A stretch of 64,000 nucleotides of DNA from Paraburkholderia ferrariae NBRC 106233 (GCF_000685035.1 NZ_BAYB01000005.1:1-64000); one strand, 5' to 3'. Shown: positions 1 through 7,793, counted from the stretch's first letter. Translations and numbers: made by a program. The notes: a model not told the origin generated them from the letters alone.

Positions 1-2
1 AG

Positions 3-131
3 GAGCCGACCGGCGGACGTGGCAAAGGTGCTCCATGACAACAGTCCGCGCGCGCCGCAGCCCCTCAGCAATGCCCAGCCGTTCGAATACACGCCGGACG
101 CGCCCAATGATGACGTTGAGCACATGGCGGG
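3..131 (+). repeat. direct repeat, copy A (toxin linker)
   Basis: This stretch is nearly identical to 1042-1172. It encodes the linker in front of a presumed toxin tail (residues AKVLHDNSPRAPQ followed by NAQPFEY). Copy A lacks two bases near position 14 (ggcggacg against ggcgcggacg in copy B), so the upstream reading frame cannot run into the tail here. The two copies show that the cassette was duplicated. The window begins inside copy A, so its left boundary is unknown. Confidence 0.85.
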
Positions 132-315
132 TGGCGATGGCCGCCCTGGAAATAACCAGGCACAAAACAAACAATTTAAGGCGGTAGTGAGGGCAGTCGG
201 TTTAAGTCAGGACCAGGCAAGGCAGCTTCACGATTTCATACAAGATGATGAGCCGTTGAATTATCACGGTTTGCTAGATCGAGCACAGAGTCTATTTGGA
301 GGTCAAGACGAATGA
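19..315 (+). CDS. polymorphic-toxin C-terminal tail (fragment or orphan)
   Basis: A 98-codon reading frame opens at a GTG inside the repeated linker and ends in a compact domain with an NKQF motif, then QARQLHD, then LLDRAQSLFGG. This NKQF/RQLHD arrangement resembles C-terminal modules carried by Rhs- or CdiA-type polymorphic toxins; that assignment is from memory of the family and no search was run. The stop overlaps the start of the next gene by four bases (ATGA), the usual toxin-tail/immunity layout. A two-base deletion just upstream means it is probably an orphan tail or the 3' end of a frameshifted larger gene. Biochemical activity is unknown. Confidence 0.5.
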   Translation: MAKVLHDNSPRAPQPLSNAQPFEYTPDAPNDDVEHMAGGDGRPGNNQAQNKQFKAVVRAVGLSQDQARQLHDFIQDDEPLNYHGLLDRAQSLFGGQDE

Positions 316-794
316 ATGAGCGGAACTACATCGGGCAGCGACTCTCAGCTTTGGTAGGGCTTGATTTGAGTGGGGTAAGTTATGCGGCGGACATGCTTAC
401 TCTTCAATTTGGTCCAATCAGAGAAGCGCCGTCGCGACGCGGAACTATCAGGCACATTGGCCTTTGGGCGTTGCACGTTCAATGTCATTGGAGGTTTGAG
501 AAGGACGGTCGCGTACTGGCGTCCTATGCCAATTTCGCCATATCAGAGGACAGCATTCGCGAAACGACGCAACGGATGAGCGAATGGATTATATCGAGCG
601 GACCAACGAGGGTTGAAAGTGTTGCTGTCGATGAGCGCGCGGATATGGCGCTTTCGCTGTCTCGAGGCTTTCGCCTTATCGTTGTGCCCGATTGCGTGGA
701 GGGTGATGAAGATTGGCGATTTTTTGCACCTGGCACGAATGGCCCGCATCTTGTGATTGAGGGTGGAAAAATTGAACCTTCATCCCTGTCGTGA
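312..794 (+). CDS. immunity-like protein, copy A
   Basis: This 160-residue cytosolic protein has no signal peptide or membrane segment. It is a clear paralogue of the protein at 1191-1673: both are exactly 160 residues, share a GDEDWRFFAPGTNG-type block, and end in LVIEGGKI followed by two or three residues and SLS. Its start overlaps the stop of the toxin-like tail, which suggests translational coupling. Position, size and acidic character fit an immunity protein that neutralises the upstream tail. I cannot name the Pfam family with confidence. An alternative is an unrelated conserved accessory protein. Confidence 0.6.
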   Translation: MNERNYIGQRLSALVGLDLSGVSYAADMLTLQFGPIREAPSRRGTIRHIGLWALHVQCHWRFEKDGRVLASYANFAISEDSIRETTQRMSEWIISSGPTRVESVAVDERADMALSLSRGFRLIVVPDCVEGDEDWRFFAPGTNGPHLVIEGGKIEPSSLS

Positions 795-799
795 CCGTG

Positions 800-940
800 A
801 ATCGAAAGCGCGTGCGCCTGGCTGGCGAGCTTGGGTGCTTCGTACAGAAGTACGCACGCAAGGCGCACGCGGGCCACAACTCGAACGACCGCAAATATGA
901 CCGGAAGATCGAGAAGACGACAACGAGGTAAAGGACGGCA
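800..940 (+). pseudogene. remnant of a small basic protein gene
   Basis: Between the two cassettes, one frame from about 800 reads NRKRVRLAGELG, then VQKYARKAHAGH and DRKYDRKIEK, before a stop near 940. It has no convincing ribosome-binding site and runs into cassette copy B. The basic Lys/Arg-rich pattern with KYARKA and DRKYDRK resembles small conserved Burkholderia proteins of unknown function that I recall only loosely. It is best regarded as a truncated 5' fragment left by rearrangement. Confidence 0.3.
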
Positions 941-951
941 ACCTGCTCTTT

Positions 952-1198
952 GTGCCCGAGCTGGGCCACATTCGCAAGTGTGTGGAGGCCATACCGAAGC
1001 AGCGGGAAAAAGGTACCCGACAGGCTCCTGCGGACGCGCAAGAGCCGACCGGCGCGGACGTGGCAAAGGTGCTCCATGACAACAGTCCGCGCGCGCCGCA
1101 GAACCTCAGCAATGCCCAACCGTTCGAATACATGCCGGACGCGCCCAATGGTGACGTTGAGCACATGGCTGGCTATGTTTGGAGGCGGTGATGATTGA
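952..1198 (+). pseudogene. toxin tail remnant, copy B (internally deleted)
   Basis: This frame has the intact linker (including the GAD residues missing upstream of copy A) but breaks off after DVEHMAG. Relative to copy A, about 163 bases of the toxin module (132-294) are replaced by 5 bases, and the frame changes. The last codons of the module survive out of frame: 1178-1198 reads FGGGDD-stop, matching the FGGQDE-stop that ends copy A. The in-frame reading ends at 1189-1191, overlapping the next start codon. The toxin is therefore destroyed while its partner gene remains intact. Confidence 0.6.
1042..1172 (+). repeat. direct repeat, copy B (toxin linker)
   Basis: This is the second copy of the linker repeat found at 3-131. 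It differs by a few substitutions and keeps the two bases missing from copy A. It ends where the internal deletion of the second toxin tail begins. Confidence 0.85.
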
Positions 1199-1673
1199 CA
1201 CCAAGGCAGAAATTACGAAGCGGCTCACCGTACTTATTGGACTGGAGGTCAGTTGGGTTAGCCACGGGGGGGACATGCTCACTATGCAGTTCGGTCCACA
1301 ACGTCGGTACATGCTCAGGGGCAAAGAGCGCGAGGATGGGGCCTGGGCGCTCCATGTGCAATGTAACTGGCGGATTGAGTGCGCGGGGGATATCGTCGCA
1401 ACACGTGAGAATCTGCGCAGTTCCGATGAAGAAGCGCACGTTATAACCGCTCGTTTGTACACAATGTTGGTCAAGCATGGCCCTGTCAGGTGCGAAAGTT
1501 TATCGGTGTCCAATGCAGGCGAGATGGTCATCTTTTTTTCACGCGGATACAGGCTGGCGGTGGTCCCTGATGGAATTGAGGATGATGAGGACTGGCGTTT
1601 TTTCGCCCCTGACATGAATGGCCGAGACCTTGTGATTGAGGGCGGAAAAATTGATCCCTGGTCCCTGTCTTGA
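1191..1673 (+). CDS. immunity-like protein, copy B (orphan)
   Basis: The ATG at 1191 is preferred over the in-frame TTG at 1179 because a GGAGG sits at 1181-1185 with good spacing and because it gives 160 residues, identical in length to copy A. The C-terminal half is most conserved between the paralogues (EDDEDWRFFAPDMNG, then LVIEGGKI). N-terminal halves diverge more, as expected if specificity has drifted. Because its toxin partner is deleted, this looks like an orphan immunity gene, retained either by chance or for protection against neighbouring strains. The function is inferred only from position and paralogy. Confidence 0.6.
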   Translation: MIDTKAEITKRLTVLIGLEVSWVSHGGDMLTMQFGPQRRYMLRGKEREDGAWALHVQCNWRIECAGDIVATRENLRSSDEEAHVITARLYTMLVKHGPVRCESLSVSNAGEMVIFFSRGYRLAVVPDGIEDDEDWRFFAPDMNGRDLVIEGGKIDPWSLS

Positions 1674-1676
1674 CGA

Positions 1677-1873
1677 GCTTCTAAAGCCGTGCGCGGTCGC
1701 TACGCGGCCCGGCGTCTTGCTTTTCGCCTTCACCCGGCGCAGTAGCGCCGTCAATGTCATATCACTCAGGACCTTGCTGCGCAGCGACGGAAACACCAAC
1801 GTCTCGTGTCGTTTCTGTTCCTTCAGCGTCTTGACGATATCAAGCGCCGCCGCCGACTCGGCAGCACGTGCGC
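1677..1873 (-). pseudogene. tyrosine integrase fragment
   Basis: Read on the minus strand, the frame gives ALDIVKTLKEQK, ETLVFPSLRS, LSDMTLTALLRRVK and TAHGFRSS. This is the recognisable middle of a phage/island tyrosine recombinase catalytic domain, including the HxxR box (HGFR). Upstream residues stop matching near 1873. Downstream homology is lost immediately after HGFRSS, so the second His/Trp and the catalytic Tyr are missing. The break lies within a few bases of the copy-B immunity stop codon. It is a dead integrase gene, and evidence that this segment was once a mobile island. Confidence 0.7.
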
Positions 1874-2434
1874 TCGAATTGCTTGTGCGGACCGTCGCAG
1901 CCAGGAACACCCAACTCTGTATCGGTGGCGCAACTGCATGAGGAGCCGTTCGTCCCGTTTCCGCGCTGTGGGCGTGGCGGCTCTGGCTAACGCATAGCTG
2001 AACTGTGTATGCGTAATGGTTTTTTTGGTCGCGCTGGCGGCCGATCGTCTGCAACGAGGGCCTCTATAGGCATCTGACTGTAAGATACCTCGGTGATCGA
2101 CCACGCGACATCCAGAAGCGCAACTGGCCGCGCGGTTCTTCCCCAGCGGACCGTCGGCCAGCTACTGGTTGCCGGTGAGCCGGCACTCGCGCGAGTTTGA
2201 TCGTCTTGCCACTGGATGCTTCGAGGGCCGCCATCGTTGGTCACGAGGTACCGTTCGAGCCTGTCCTGGGTAATCGGGGCAGTCAGCCGGTCGTTGTCGC
2301 GATCGGGGCACGCTTCGTCGTAATCTGCAGGAATCACGTGGTCGCCTTGATGCGATGAATGTCCCGGCAACGCGAGCACTTGCGGCTCGATCGTGCGTTG
2401 CTCACTCCGCATGCCCGGAACGTCATAAGAAGAT
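1874..2434. other. intergenic, no supported gene
   Basis: I see no convincing coding sequence here. Long frames on either strand lack ribosome-binding sites and recognisable motifs. Given the integrase fragment beside it, this is probably eroded island DNA plus the promoter region of the downstream LysR gene. Confidence 0.5.
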
Positions 2435-3334
2435 ATGAATACTATCGACCTCAATCTGCTTCTCGTGCTGGACGTGTTGCTCACCGAAAACAGTGTGGCG
2501 CGCGCGGCGCGCCGCCTCGGTCTCACGCCGTCGGCGCTGAGCCGGTCGCTGGCGCGGTTGCGCGCCAGTACCGGCGACCCGCTGCTGGTACGCGCGGGTC
2601 GCGATCTCGTACCGACACCGCTCGCGCTCGAATTGCGTCCGAAGGTGAGGGCGCTCGTCGAGGAAGCGCATTGCGTGCTGGTGCCGTCCACCACGCTCGA
2701 TCTGCTGTCGCTGGAACGGACCTTCACCATTCGCGCCAACGACGGTTTTCTCGATACCTTTGGCGCCCGCGTGATTCAGCGCATCGGAGAGGCCGCGCCG
2801 AACGTGAAGCTGCGTTTCGCGCCGAAGTCGGACAAAAACGTGGCGTGGCTGCGCGACGGCCTGATCGATCTGGATATCGGCGTGGTTGGCAATACCGCGC
2901 CGGAGCTGCGAATCCAGGCACTGTTCCAGGATCATTTCATCGGTGTCGTGCGAAAGGATCATCCGCTGGTGCAATGCCCGATCACGCCGGAAAGCTATGC
3001 CGCATACCGTCACATCAGCGTCTCGCGGCGCGGCGAACGCGCCGGTCCTATCGACGAAGCGCTGGCGCGTCACGAGATCCAGCGCAATGTGAGTGTCACC
3101 GTACCGGGGTTCCTTGCGGCACTCAGTCTTGCCGCCCATTCGGATCTGATCGCGAACGTACCGGCGTTTCAGACCAGACGGTTGCGCGAGGGCATGCACA
3201 GCTTCAAGCTGCCCGTCGCGACGCCAAAACTGACGGTATCGCAGATCTGGCATCCTCGTCTGGAGAACGATCTATCGCATCGCTGGCTGCGTTCGTGCCT
3301 GCGTTCGGTGTGCTCGAAAGACGAGGTCCTCTGA
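2435..3334 (+). CDS. LysR-family transcriptional regulator
   Basis: This is a 299-residue protein with the standard LysR layout. An N-terminal winged helix-turn-helix lies at about residues 5-65 (DLNLLLVLDVLLTENSVARAARRLG is split here as DLNLLLVLDVLL and SVARAARRLGLTPSALSRSL). An effector-binding domain runs from about residue 90. The start DLNLL and the spacing are typical of the NodD/PnpR-like branch. It lies upstream of an HTH protein and an aromatic metabolic cluster on the same strand, but a gap of several hundred bases means a regulatory link is only a possibility. Effector unknown. Confidence 0.85.
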   Translation: MNTIDLNLLLVLDVLLTENSVARAARRLGLTPSALSRSLARLRASTGDPLLVRAGRDLVPTPLALELRPKVRALVEEAHCVLVPSTTLDLLSLERTFTIRANDGFLDTFGARVIQRIGEAAPNVKLRFAPKSDKNVAWLRDGLIDLDIGVVGNTAPELRIQALFQDHFIGVVRKDHPLVQCPITPESYAAYRHISVSRRGERAGPIDEALARHEIQRNVSVTVPGFLAALSLAAHSDLIANVPAFQTRRLREGMHSFKLPVATPKLTVSQIWHPRLENDLSHRWLRSCLRSVCSKDEVL

Positions 3335-3707
3335 CAAAGGGGGCGCCTCGCAATGCGCGCTGCGAGGGCTGTCAGGCGGTGCATCAGAGTCACGCATATA
3401 TTGATTCCAGTGCATCTTCCGCTCTGCAACAGGACTGAGTATTCTTGCCTCATGTCGCCGCCGCTATGCGACATCCGGGTCAGTACAACTATGCCCGATC
3501 CTATCCGGACCATCGGTCTTCACGGCTTTGCTGAAAGGTAAGCTGTCAGGTCCCCCAACGCCCGCCATCCCGTCTGCGGAGGCGGGCGTGGCCTGTCGCC
3601 GCCAGCCCAGCGCGGTCGATACGCATACAGATTCCATGGTCCGGCACGCCGCCTCGTCATCAGCAAATCGGTCAGGAACATTACCTTTGCGTTAAGGAGC
3701 CTTTAAA
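3335..3707. other. intergenic with GC-rich hairpin
   Basis: I find no supported gene here. A 9-bp inverted repeat (ACGCCCGCC at 3558-3566 and GGCGGGCGT at 3581-3589) could form a hairpin downstream of the LysR gene, but it lacks a T-run. The 3' end supplies the ribosome-binding site AAGGAG for the next gene. Confidence 0.45.
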
Positions 3708-3950
3708 ATGACTCAATTAACCTTGCCTTCCCCCTCGCCGGATAATATTTGCCCACTGAGTCCACGTGAACGGGAAGTCATGCGCTGGGCCGCTGAAGGA
3801 AAGACCTCATATGAAATTGGAATTATTCTGGGTCTCGCAGAGCGAACCATTAATTTCCATGTCGCGAAAGCCATTGAAAAATTGAATGCGTCGAACAAAA
3901 CGCACGCTGCGGTAAAGGCCGTTTTGTTGGGCCTGGTGGCTTTTGCCTGA
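3708..3950 (+). CDS. stand-alone LuxR-type HTH protein
   Basis: This 80-residue protein is essentially one GerE/LuxR DNA-binding domain: LSPREREVMRWAAEGKTSYE opens the domain, then GLAERTINFHVAKAIEKLNA gives the recognition helix. It has no autoinducer, receiver or PAS domain. An AAGGAG Shine-Dalgarno precedes the ATG. Codon use is more A/T-rich than the neighbours, hinting at transfer. Small solo LuxR-HTH proteins often regulate adjacent biosynthetic genes, so it is a candidate regulator of the cluster that begins at 4429/4672; that role is inferred. Confidence 0.8.
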   Translation: MTQLTLPSPSPDNICPLSPREREVMRWAAEGKTSYEIGIILGLAERTINFHVAKAIEKLNASNKTHAAVKAVLLGLVAFA

Positions 3951-3958
3951 AAATGCAT

Positions 3959-3984
3959 ACGGCACGGCTGCCAGGCCGTGCCGT
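3959..3984. terminator. hairpin between convergent genes
   Basis: A 10-bp inverted repeat (ACGGCACGGC, six-base loop, GCCGTGCCGT) lies between the HTH gene and the convergent thioesterase gene. No clear T-run follows, so it is a possible bidirectional terminator only. Confidence 0.4.
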
Positions 3985-4015
3985 GCCCGCCACCTTGACT
4001 ATTCGCGGATCTTCA

Positions 4016-4429
4016 TCAGGCGCCCTGAAACTTTGCCACTTGCCGTTTGAACGAATCGGGCACCGGCATCGTGGCGTTCTCCGCGTAATCGAACATGACG
4101 TGGGTTGAAAACGCCTTTGCGACCACGCTTTGCGCGTCGTCCGCCTTCACCATCAGGTGTTCCAGGTCAAAACTCTTTGATCCGAAGCGCGTCACGCTAC
4201 TGCGCACCGTGATGCGGTCGCCGTACTGCGCCGGCTGCACGTATTCGCATGCCGTCTTCACCATGATGTGCGGCAGCTTCTCCGACAGCGGCAGATCCAG
4301 TAGCCGGTGCATGAACGTCAGGTAGGCATGCTGCAGATAATCATAATAAACCGCACTGCTCACGTGTCCGGCTGAATCGGTATCCCGATATTTCACTTCG
4401 ATCGGCGTTTCAAAATATCCTTTCTGCAT
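4016..4429 (-). CDS. 4HBT-family acyl-CoA thioesterase
   Basis: A 137-residue hotdog-fold protein. The motif YRDTDSAGHVSSAVYYDYLQ near residue 14 is the 4-hydroxybenzoyl-CoA thioesterase signature, with the catalytic Asp inside it. The start at 4429 is chosen because GGAGGAAT lies just upstream; longer frames add an implausible leader. It would hydrolyse an acyl- or aroyl-CoA in the cytosol. It diverges from the DAHP synthase gene, sharing a 240-bp A/T-rich promoter region. A second, unrelated hotdog thioesterase sits at 19758-20168, so the cluster has two thioesterases, as tropone-type pathways do (TdaD-like role is inference). Confidence 0.8.
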   Translation of the reverse strand: MQKGYFETPIEVKYRDTDSAGHVSSAVYYDYLQHAYLTFMHRLLDLPLSEKLPHIMVKTACEYVQPAQYGDRITVRSSVTRFGSKSFDLEHLMVKADDAQSVVAKAFSTHVMFDYAENATMPVPDSFKRQVAKFQGA

Positions 4430-4671
4430 AATATTCCTCCGGAAATATTGACGGCTGGCACCTGATCTCAGGGCAATCCCAGTTAACCGCAACGATAAGG
4501 CCGTGAATAGCGGCAAAAATATCAGCCGCGCCGCCCCGGTCAAAATAGCCGGTATTTTTATCAGTTTCTGCTGTGAATTCGTTCTGTTTCAATGCTTCAA
4601 ACCCGATTTTGAATCCGGATTTAAAAATCCATTTACAACGGGTTTGCAACGGCAATCAACTGGAGCGATCA
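4430..4671. promoter_or_regulatory. divergent promoter region of the cluster
   Basis: This A/T-rich interval separates the divergent thioesterase and DAHP synthase genes. It contains an inverted repeat GGATTT-AA-AAATCC at 4617-4630, about 40 bp upstream of the DAHP synthase start, which is a plausible operator. GGAG at 4662-4665 is the DAHP synthase ribosome-binding site. I cannot assign -10/-35 elements with confidence. Confidence 0.45.
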
Positions 4672-5847
4672 ATGGAAGTGAGCGTGCAATGGCGAACCCC
4701 GGCTCGCCGCAAAAGCGTGATGCCCATCGTGACCGCCGCGCAATTGCGCGCCGCGCTGCCTTGCACTACCCACGTCTCGCAACTGGTGCACCAGACCCAG
4801 GCTTCGTTGTCGCGGATTCTGCGCGGCCAGCAGGACCGGCTGGCGGTGATCGTCGGTCCCTGCTCGATTCATGAGCGCGAGTCCGCGCTCGACTTCGCGC
4901 GGCGGCTCGCCGCGCTGCGCATCCGCTATGCCGATACGCTGGAAATCGTCATGCGGGTCTATTTCGAAAAGCCGCGTACGACGCTTGGCTGGAAAGGCTG
5001 GATCAACGACCCCGACCTCGACGGCACGTTTCGCGTCGAAGAAGGCTTGCGCGGCGCGCGGCGTCTGCTGCTCGACATCGGTGAAGCGGGGCTGCCGGCG
5101 GCGACCGAGTTTCTCGATCTGATGACCGTGGCTTACCTGGAGGATCTGGTCGCGTGGGGCGCGATTGGAGCGCGCACAACGGAGTCGCAGATACATCGAC
5201 AGATCGCTTCGGGGCTCGCTGCGCCGATAGGCTTCAAGAACGGCACGGACGGCAACGTGCGGGTCGCCATCGACGCGGTGCGCACCGCCCGCGCGCCGCA
5301 CCATTTTCTGGCGCCGTCCGATACCGGTCCGCTGGAAGTTCACGAAACATTTGGCAATCCTGATGGACACGTGGTGCTGCGCGGCGGCAAGGCGACCAAC
5401 TACGACTCGCACAGCGTCGACGACGCCTGCCGCCAGTTGCGCGAGGCGGGCTTGCCGCCGTGTGTCGTCGTCGATGCGAGTCACGGTAACAGCGGCAAAC
5501 AGGCCAGAGGGCAGATACTTGCGTGCGAGGACATCGGGCGGCAGATTCGCAACGGGCGGCGGGAGATTGCCGGCGTGATGCTCGAATCGCATCTCGTGGA
5601 GGGGCGTCAGGATGTACAGACGGGCCGCTCGCTGATCTATGGACAAAGCATTACCGACGCATGCCTCGGCTGGACCGACACCGTCGATCTGATTGATTAC
5701 CTCGCGGCCTGCGTCACCACGCGCCGGCAGCGGGACAACGCAACCGTTCACACGACCGTTTCCGCGCTCGACGCCGCGTTGCGCGGGGTACCCGCCTCGA
5801 GCATGCCGCATGCGCAGGCCGCCGCGCGGCAATCCGCGCTCTCCTGA
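4672..5847 (+). CDS. 3-deoxy-7-phosphoheptulonate (DAHP) synthase
   Basis: This is a 391-residue class I AroF/G/H-type enzyme joining phosphoenolpyruvate and erythrose 4-phosphate, the entry step of the shikimate pathway. Visible signatures: GPCSIHE near residue 62, PRTTLGWKGWINDP near 101, GAIGARTTESQ near 163 and FKNGTDG near 188 (Lys189 is the catalytic lysine). The start at 4672 follows GGAG; an upstream in-frame ATG at 4573 lies in the promoter. Two positions known for feedback resistance in E. coli AroG are altered: Pro150 is Val153 and Ser180 is Ala183. It heads an operon with oxygenase genes, so it is probably a pathway-dedicated, inhibition-insensitive isozyme. Confidence 0.92.
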   Translation: MEVSVQWRTPARRKSVMPIVTAAQLRAALPCTTHVSQLVHQTQASLSRILRGQQDRLAVIVGPCSIHERESALDFARRLAALRIRYADTLEIVMRVYFEKPRTTLGWKGWINDPDLDGTFRVEEGLRGARRLLLDIGEAGLPAATEFLDLMTVAYLEDLVAWGAIGARTTESQIHRQIASGLAAPIGFKNGTDGNVRVAIDAVRTARAPHHFLAPSDTGPLEVHETFGNPDGHVVLRGGKATNYDSHSVDDACRQLREAGLPPCVVVDASHGNSGKQARGQILACEDIGRQIRNGRREIAGVMLESHLVEGRQDVQTGRSLIYGQSITDACLGWTDTVDLIDYLAACVTTRRQRDNATVHTTVSALDAALRGVPASSMPHAQAAARQSALS

Positions 5848-5952
5848 TCCTTGCGGGATCAGCCGCGATCTTTTCATGTCACCGGACGTCGCTGCCGCGA
5901 CGTCGCATTTTTCAGCCGCCGCCGCAACACCGTCAACTCACAGGAGTCTGTC

Positions 5953-7212
5953 TTGAATGCACCTCACGATATCGCCCGCACGCTCGACTGGAAAGGCGAG
6001 GGGGCCAGCAGGACGCCGTTCGAGGCGTACACCAGCGAAGCGCTCTACCAGCGCGAACTGGAACGGCTCTTCTACGCCGGCCACTGGTGCTACATCGGCC
6101 TCGAGGCCGAAATTCCGGCACCCGGAGATTTTCAACGCACGGAGGTGGGCGAGCGTTCGGTCGTGATGACTCGCACCCACGAAGGCGAAGTCGCCGTGTT
6201 CGAAAACGCCTGCGCCCATCGCGGCATGCAGTTCTGCCGCGAGCGTTCGGGTAACGCGCAGGATTTTCACTGCCCCTATCATCAATGGAACTACGACCTC
6301 AAGGGCAACCTGATCGGCGTGCCGTTCCGGCGGGGCGTGCGCCAGGACGGCCGCATCAACGGCGGCATGCCGGCCGATTTCGATCCGAAGGATCACGGCT
6401 TGCGCCGCTTGCGCGTATCGACGCGCGGCGGCGTGGTGTTCGCTTCGTTCGATCACGGCGTGGAATCGTTCGAGGACTTCCTCGGGCCCGACATCCTGGC
6501 CTATTACGACCGCCTCTTCCACGGACCGAAGCTCACGGTGCTCGGCTATACGCGGCAACGTGTGCCGAGCAACTGGAAGCTGATGGTGGAGAACATCAAG
6601 GACCCGTACCACGCCGGATTGCTGCACACCTGGTTCGTCAACTTCGGCTTGTGGCGCGCGGACAATCCGGCGCAACTGGTGACCGACGCACATCACCGGC
6701 ATGGCGCGATGATCTCGATCCGTAGCGGTGGAGGGGGCGGCGAAGTCACGCAGAACGTGACGAGCTTCAAGGAGCGCATGACGCTCAACGACGATCGCTT
6801 CCTCGATGTCGTGCACGAACCCTGGTGGGGCGATCCGACCGTGGTGATGCTTACCTTGATGCCGAGCGTGATCATCCAGCAGCAGGTCAATGCATTGTCG
6901 ACGCGGCGTATCCGCCCGGTCAGCCCCGGCGTGTTCGACTACGTGTGGACCCATTTCGGCTTCGAAACCGATACGCAGGAGATGACCCGCCGCCGCCTGC
7001 GCCAGGCCAATCTGTTCGGCCCCGCCGGCTTCGTATCGGCCGACGACGGCGAAGTGATCGAGTGCGTGCAGCAGAGCTTCGAACAGGTCCAGCGCGGGAA
7101 CGTATACAACGAACTCGGCGGCCGCGAGGTAGACGACCGCACCGATCATATGGTCAGCGAAACACTGGTGCGCGGTATGTATCAGTACTGGCGCCAGGTA
7201 ATGGAGGCATGA
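5953..7212 (+). CDS. Rieske aromatic-ring oxygenase, alpha subunit
   Basis: A 419-residue catalytic subunit of a ring-hydroxylating oxygenase. The Rieske [2Fe-2S] ligands are Cys87/His89 and Cys107/His110. The mononuclear-iron motif DPYHAGLLH supplies His220 and His225, and Asp217 is the bridging acid. The start is a TTG at 5953 with AGGAG 7-8 bases upstream; no in-frame ATG fits. Overall pattern is closest, from memory, to anthranilate/salicylate-type (AndAc, NagG) oxygenases. It is followed within 2 bases by the beta subunit and then by a Rieske ferredoxin, the AndAc-Ad-Ab order. No reductase gene follows. The substrate is probably a carboxylated or hydroxylated aromatic ring, unproven. Confidence 0.9.
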   Translation: MNAPHDIARTLDWKGEGASRTPFEAYTSEALYQRELERLFYAGHWCYIGLEAEIPAPGDFQRTEVGERSVVMTRTHEGEVAVFENACAHRGMQFCRERSGNAQDFHCPYHQWNYDLKGNLIGVPFRRGVRQDGRINGGMPADFDPKDHGLRRLRVSTRGGVVFASFDHGVESFEDFLGPDILAYYDRLFHGPKLTVLGYTRQRVPSNWKLMVENIKDPYHAGLLHTWFVNFGLWRADNPAQLVTDAHHRHGAMISIRSGGGGGEVTQNVTSFKERMTLNDDRFLDVVHEPWWGDPTVVMLTLMPSVIIQQQVNALSTRRIRPVSPGVFDYVWTHFGFETDTQEMTRRRLRQANLFGPAGFVSADDGEVIECVQQSFEQVQRGNVYNELGGREVDDRTDHMVSETLVRGMYQYWRQVMEA

Positions 7213-7213
7213 C

Positions 7214-7780
7214 ATGTCGACCGTACTGAATACCGTATCCGCTTCTTCTGCCGAGGCTTCGCGCCGTTCGAACCGAGCCGCTGCGCATGGCCCGCGCGCG
7301 TTCGCCGACGTGAGCTTTGCCGACTTCCATGCGCTGGTCGACCTGAATGCGCGCTACGCATCGGTGCTCGATTCCGGAGACTGGGACGCGTGGCCCGAGT
7401 TTTTCGTCGACGAGTGCGTGTATCAGATCCTGCCGCGCGAGAATCACGAACGCGGACTGCCGCTCGCCGCCTTGTGGTTCGAAAGCAAGGGCATGCTGAA
7501 GGACCGCGTATACGGCATCAAGGAAACGCTGTTCTTCGACCCGTATTATCAGCGTCATCTGATCGGCATGCCGCTGATCCTGTCGCTCGACGACGAGATC
7601 ATCGAAGCCGAGACGAACTACGCGGTGTTGCGGACCAAGACCGAGCAGATCGGCGACATCTACAATACCGGCCGCTATCTGGACCGCATCAGACGCACGC
7701 CGCAGGGCTTGCGCTTCGAGTCGCGCATCTGCGTATACGACAGCGAGATGATCCCGAATTCGATCATCTATCCGATCTAA
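7214..7780 (+). CDS. ring-hydroxylating oxygenase, beta subunit
   Basis: This 188-residue small subunit has the NTF2-like fold of the ring_hydroxyl_B family. It shows [20 protein letters not shown] near residue 43 and the typical end [10 protein letters not shown], much like anthranilate and salicylate oxygenase small subunits. It begins one base after the alpha-subunit stop, so the two are co-translated. It is structural rather than catalytic and forms the alpha3beta3 hexamer with the preceding product. The N-terminal 30 residues are a poorly conserved Ser/Ala/Arg-rich extension. Confidence 0.88.
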   Translation: MSTVLNTVSASSAEASRRSNRAAAHGPRAFADVSFADFHALVDLNARYASVLDSGDWDAWPEFFVDECVYQILPRENHERGLPLAALWFESKGMLKDRVYGIKETLFFDPYYQRHLIGMPLILSLDDEIIEAETNYAVLRTKTEQIGDIYNTGRYLDRIRRTPQGLRFESRICVYDSEMIPNSIIYPI

Positions 7781-7793
7781 GCAGGGGGATGCG

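Noticed and set aside
19..2430. Possible intact prophage or integrative element
   Set aside because: Only an integrase fragment and duplicated cassettes are present; no structural, replication or attachment-site features can be seen.
1987..2739. 250-codon minus-strand frame upstream of the LysR gene
   Set aside because: It overlaps the LysR gene antisense, and the non-overlapping part has no recognisable motif or ribosome-binding site.
5938..7215. 425-codon minus-strand frame opposite the Rieske alpha subunit
   Set aside because: High-G+C shadow: His/Arg/Ala-rich, no motifs, no ribosome-binding site, while the plus strand has the full Rieske and iron ligands.
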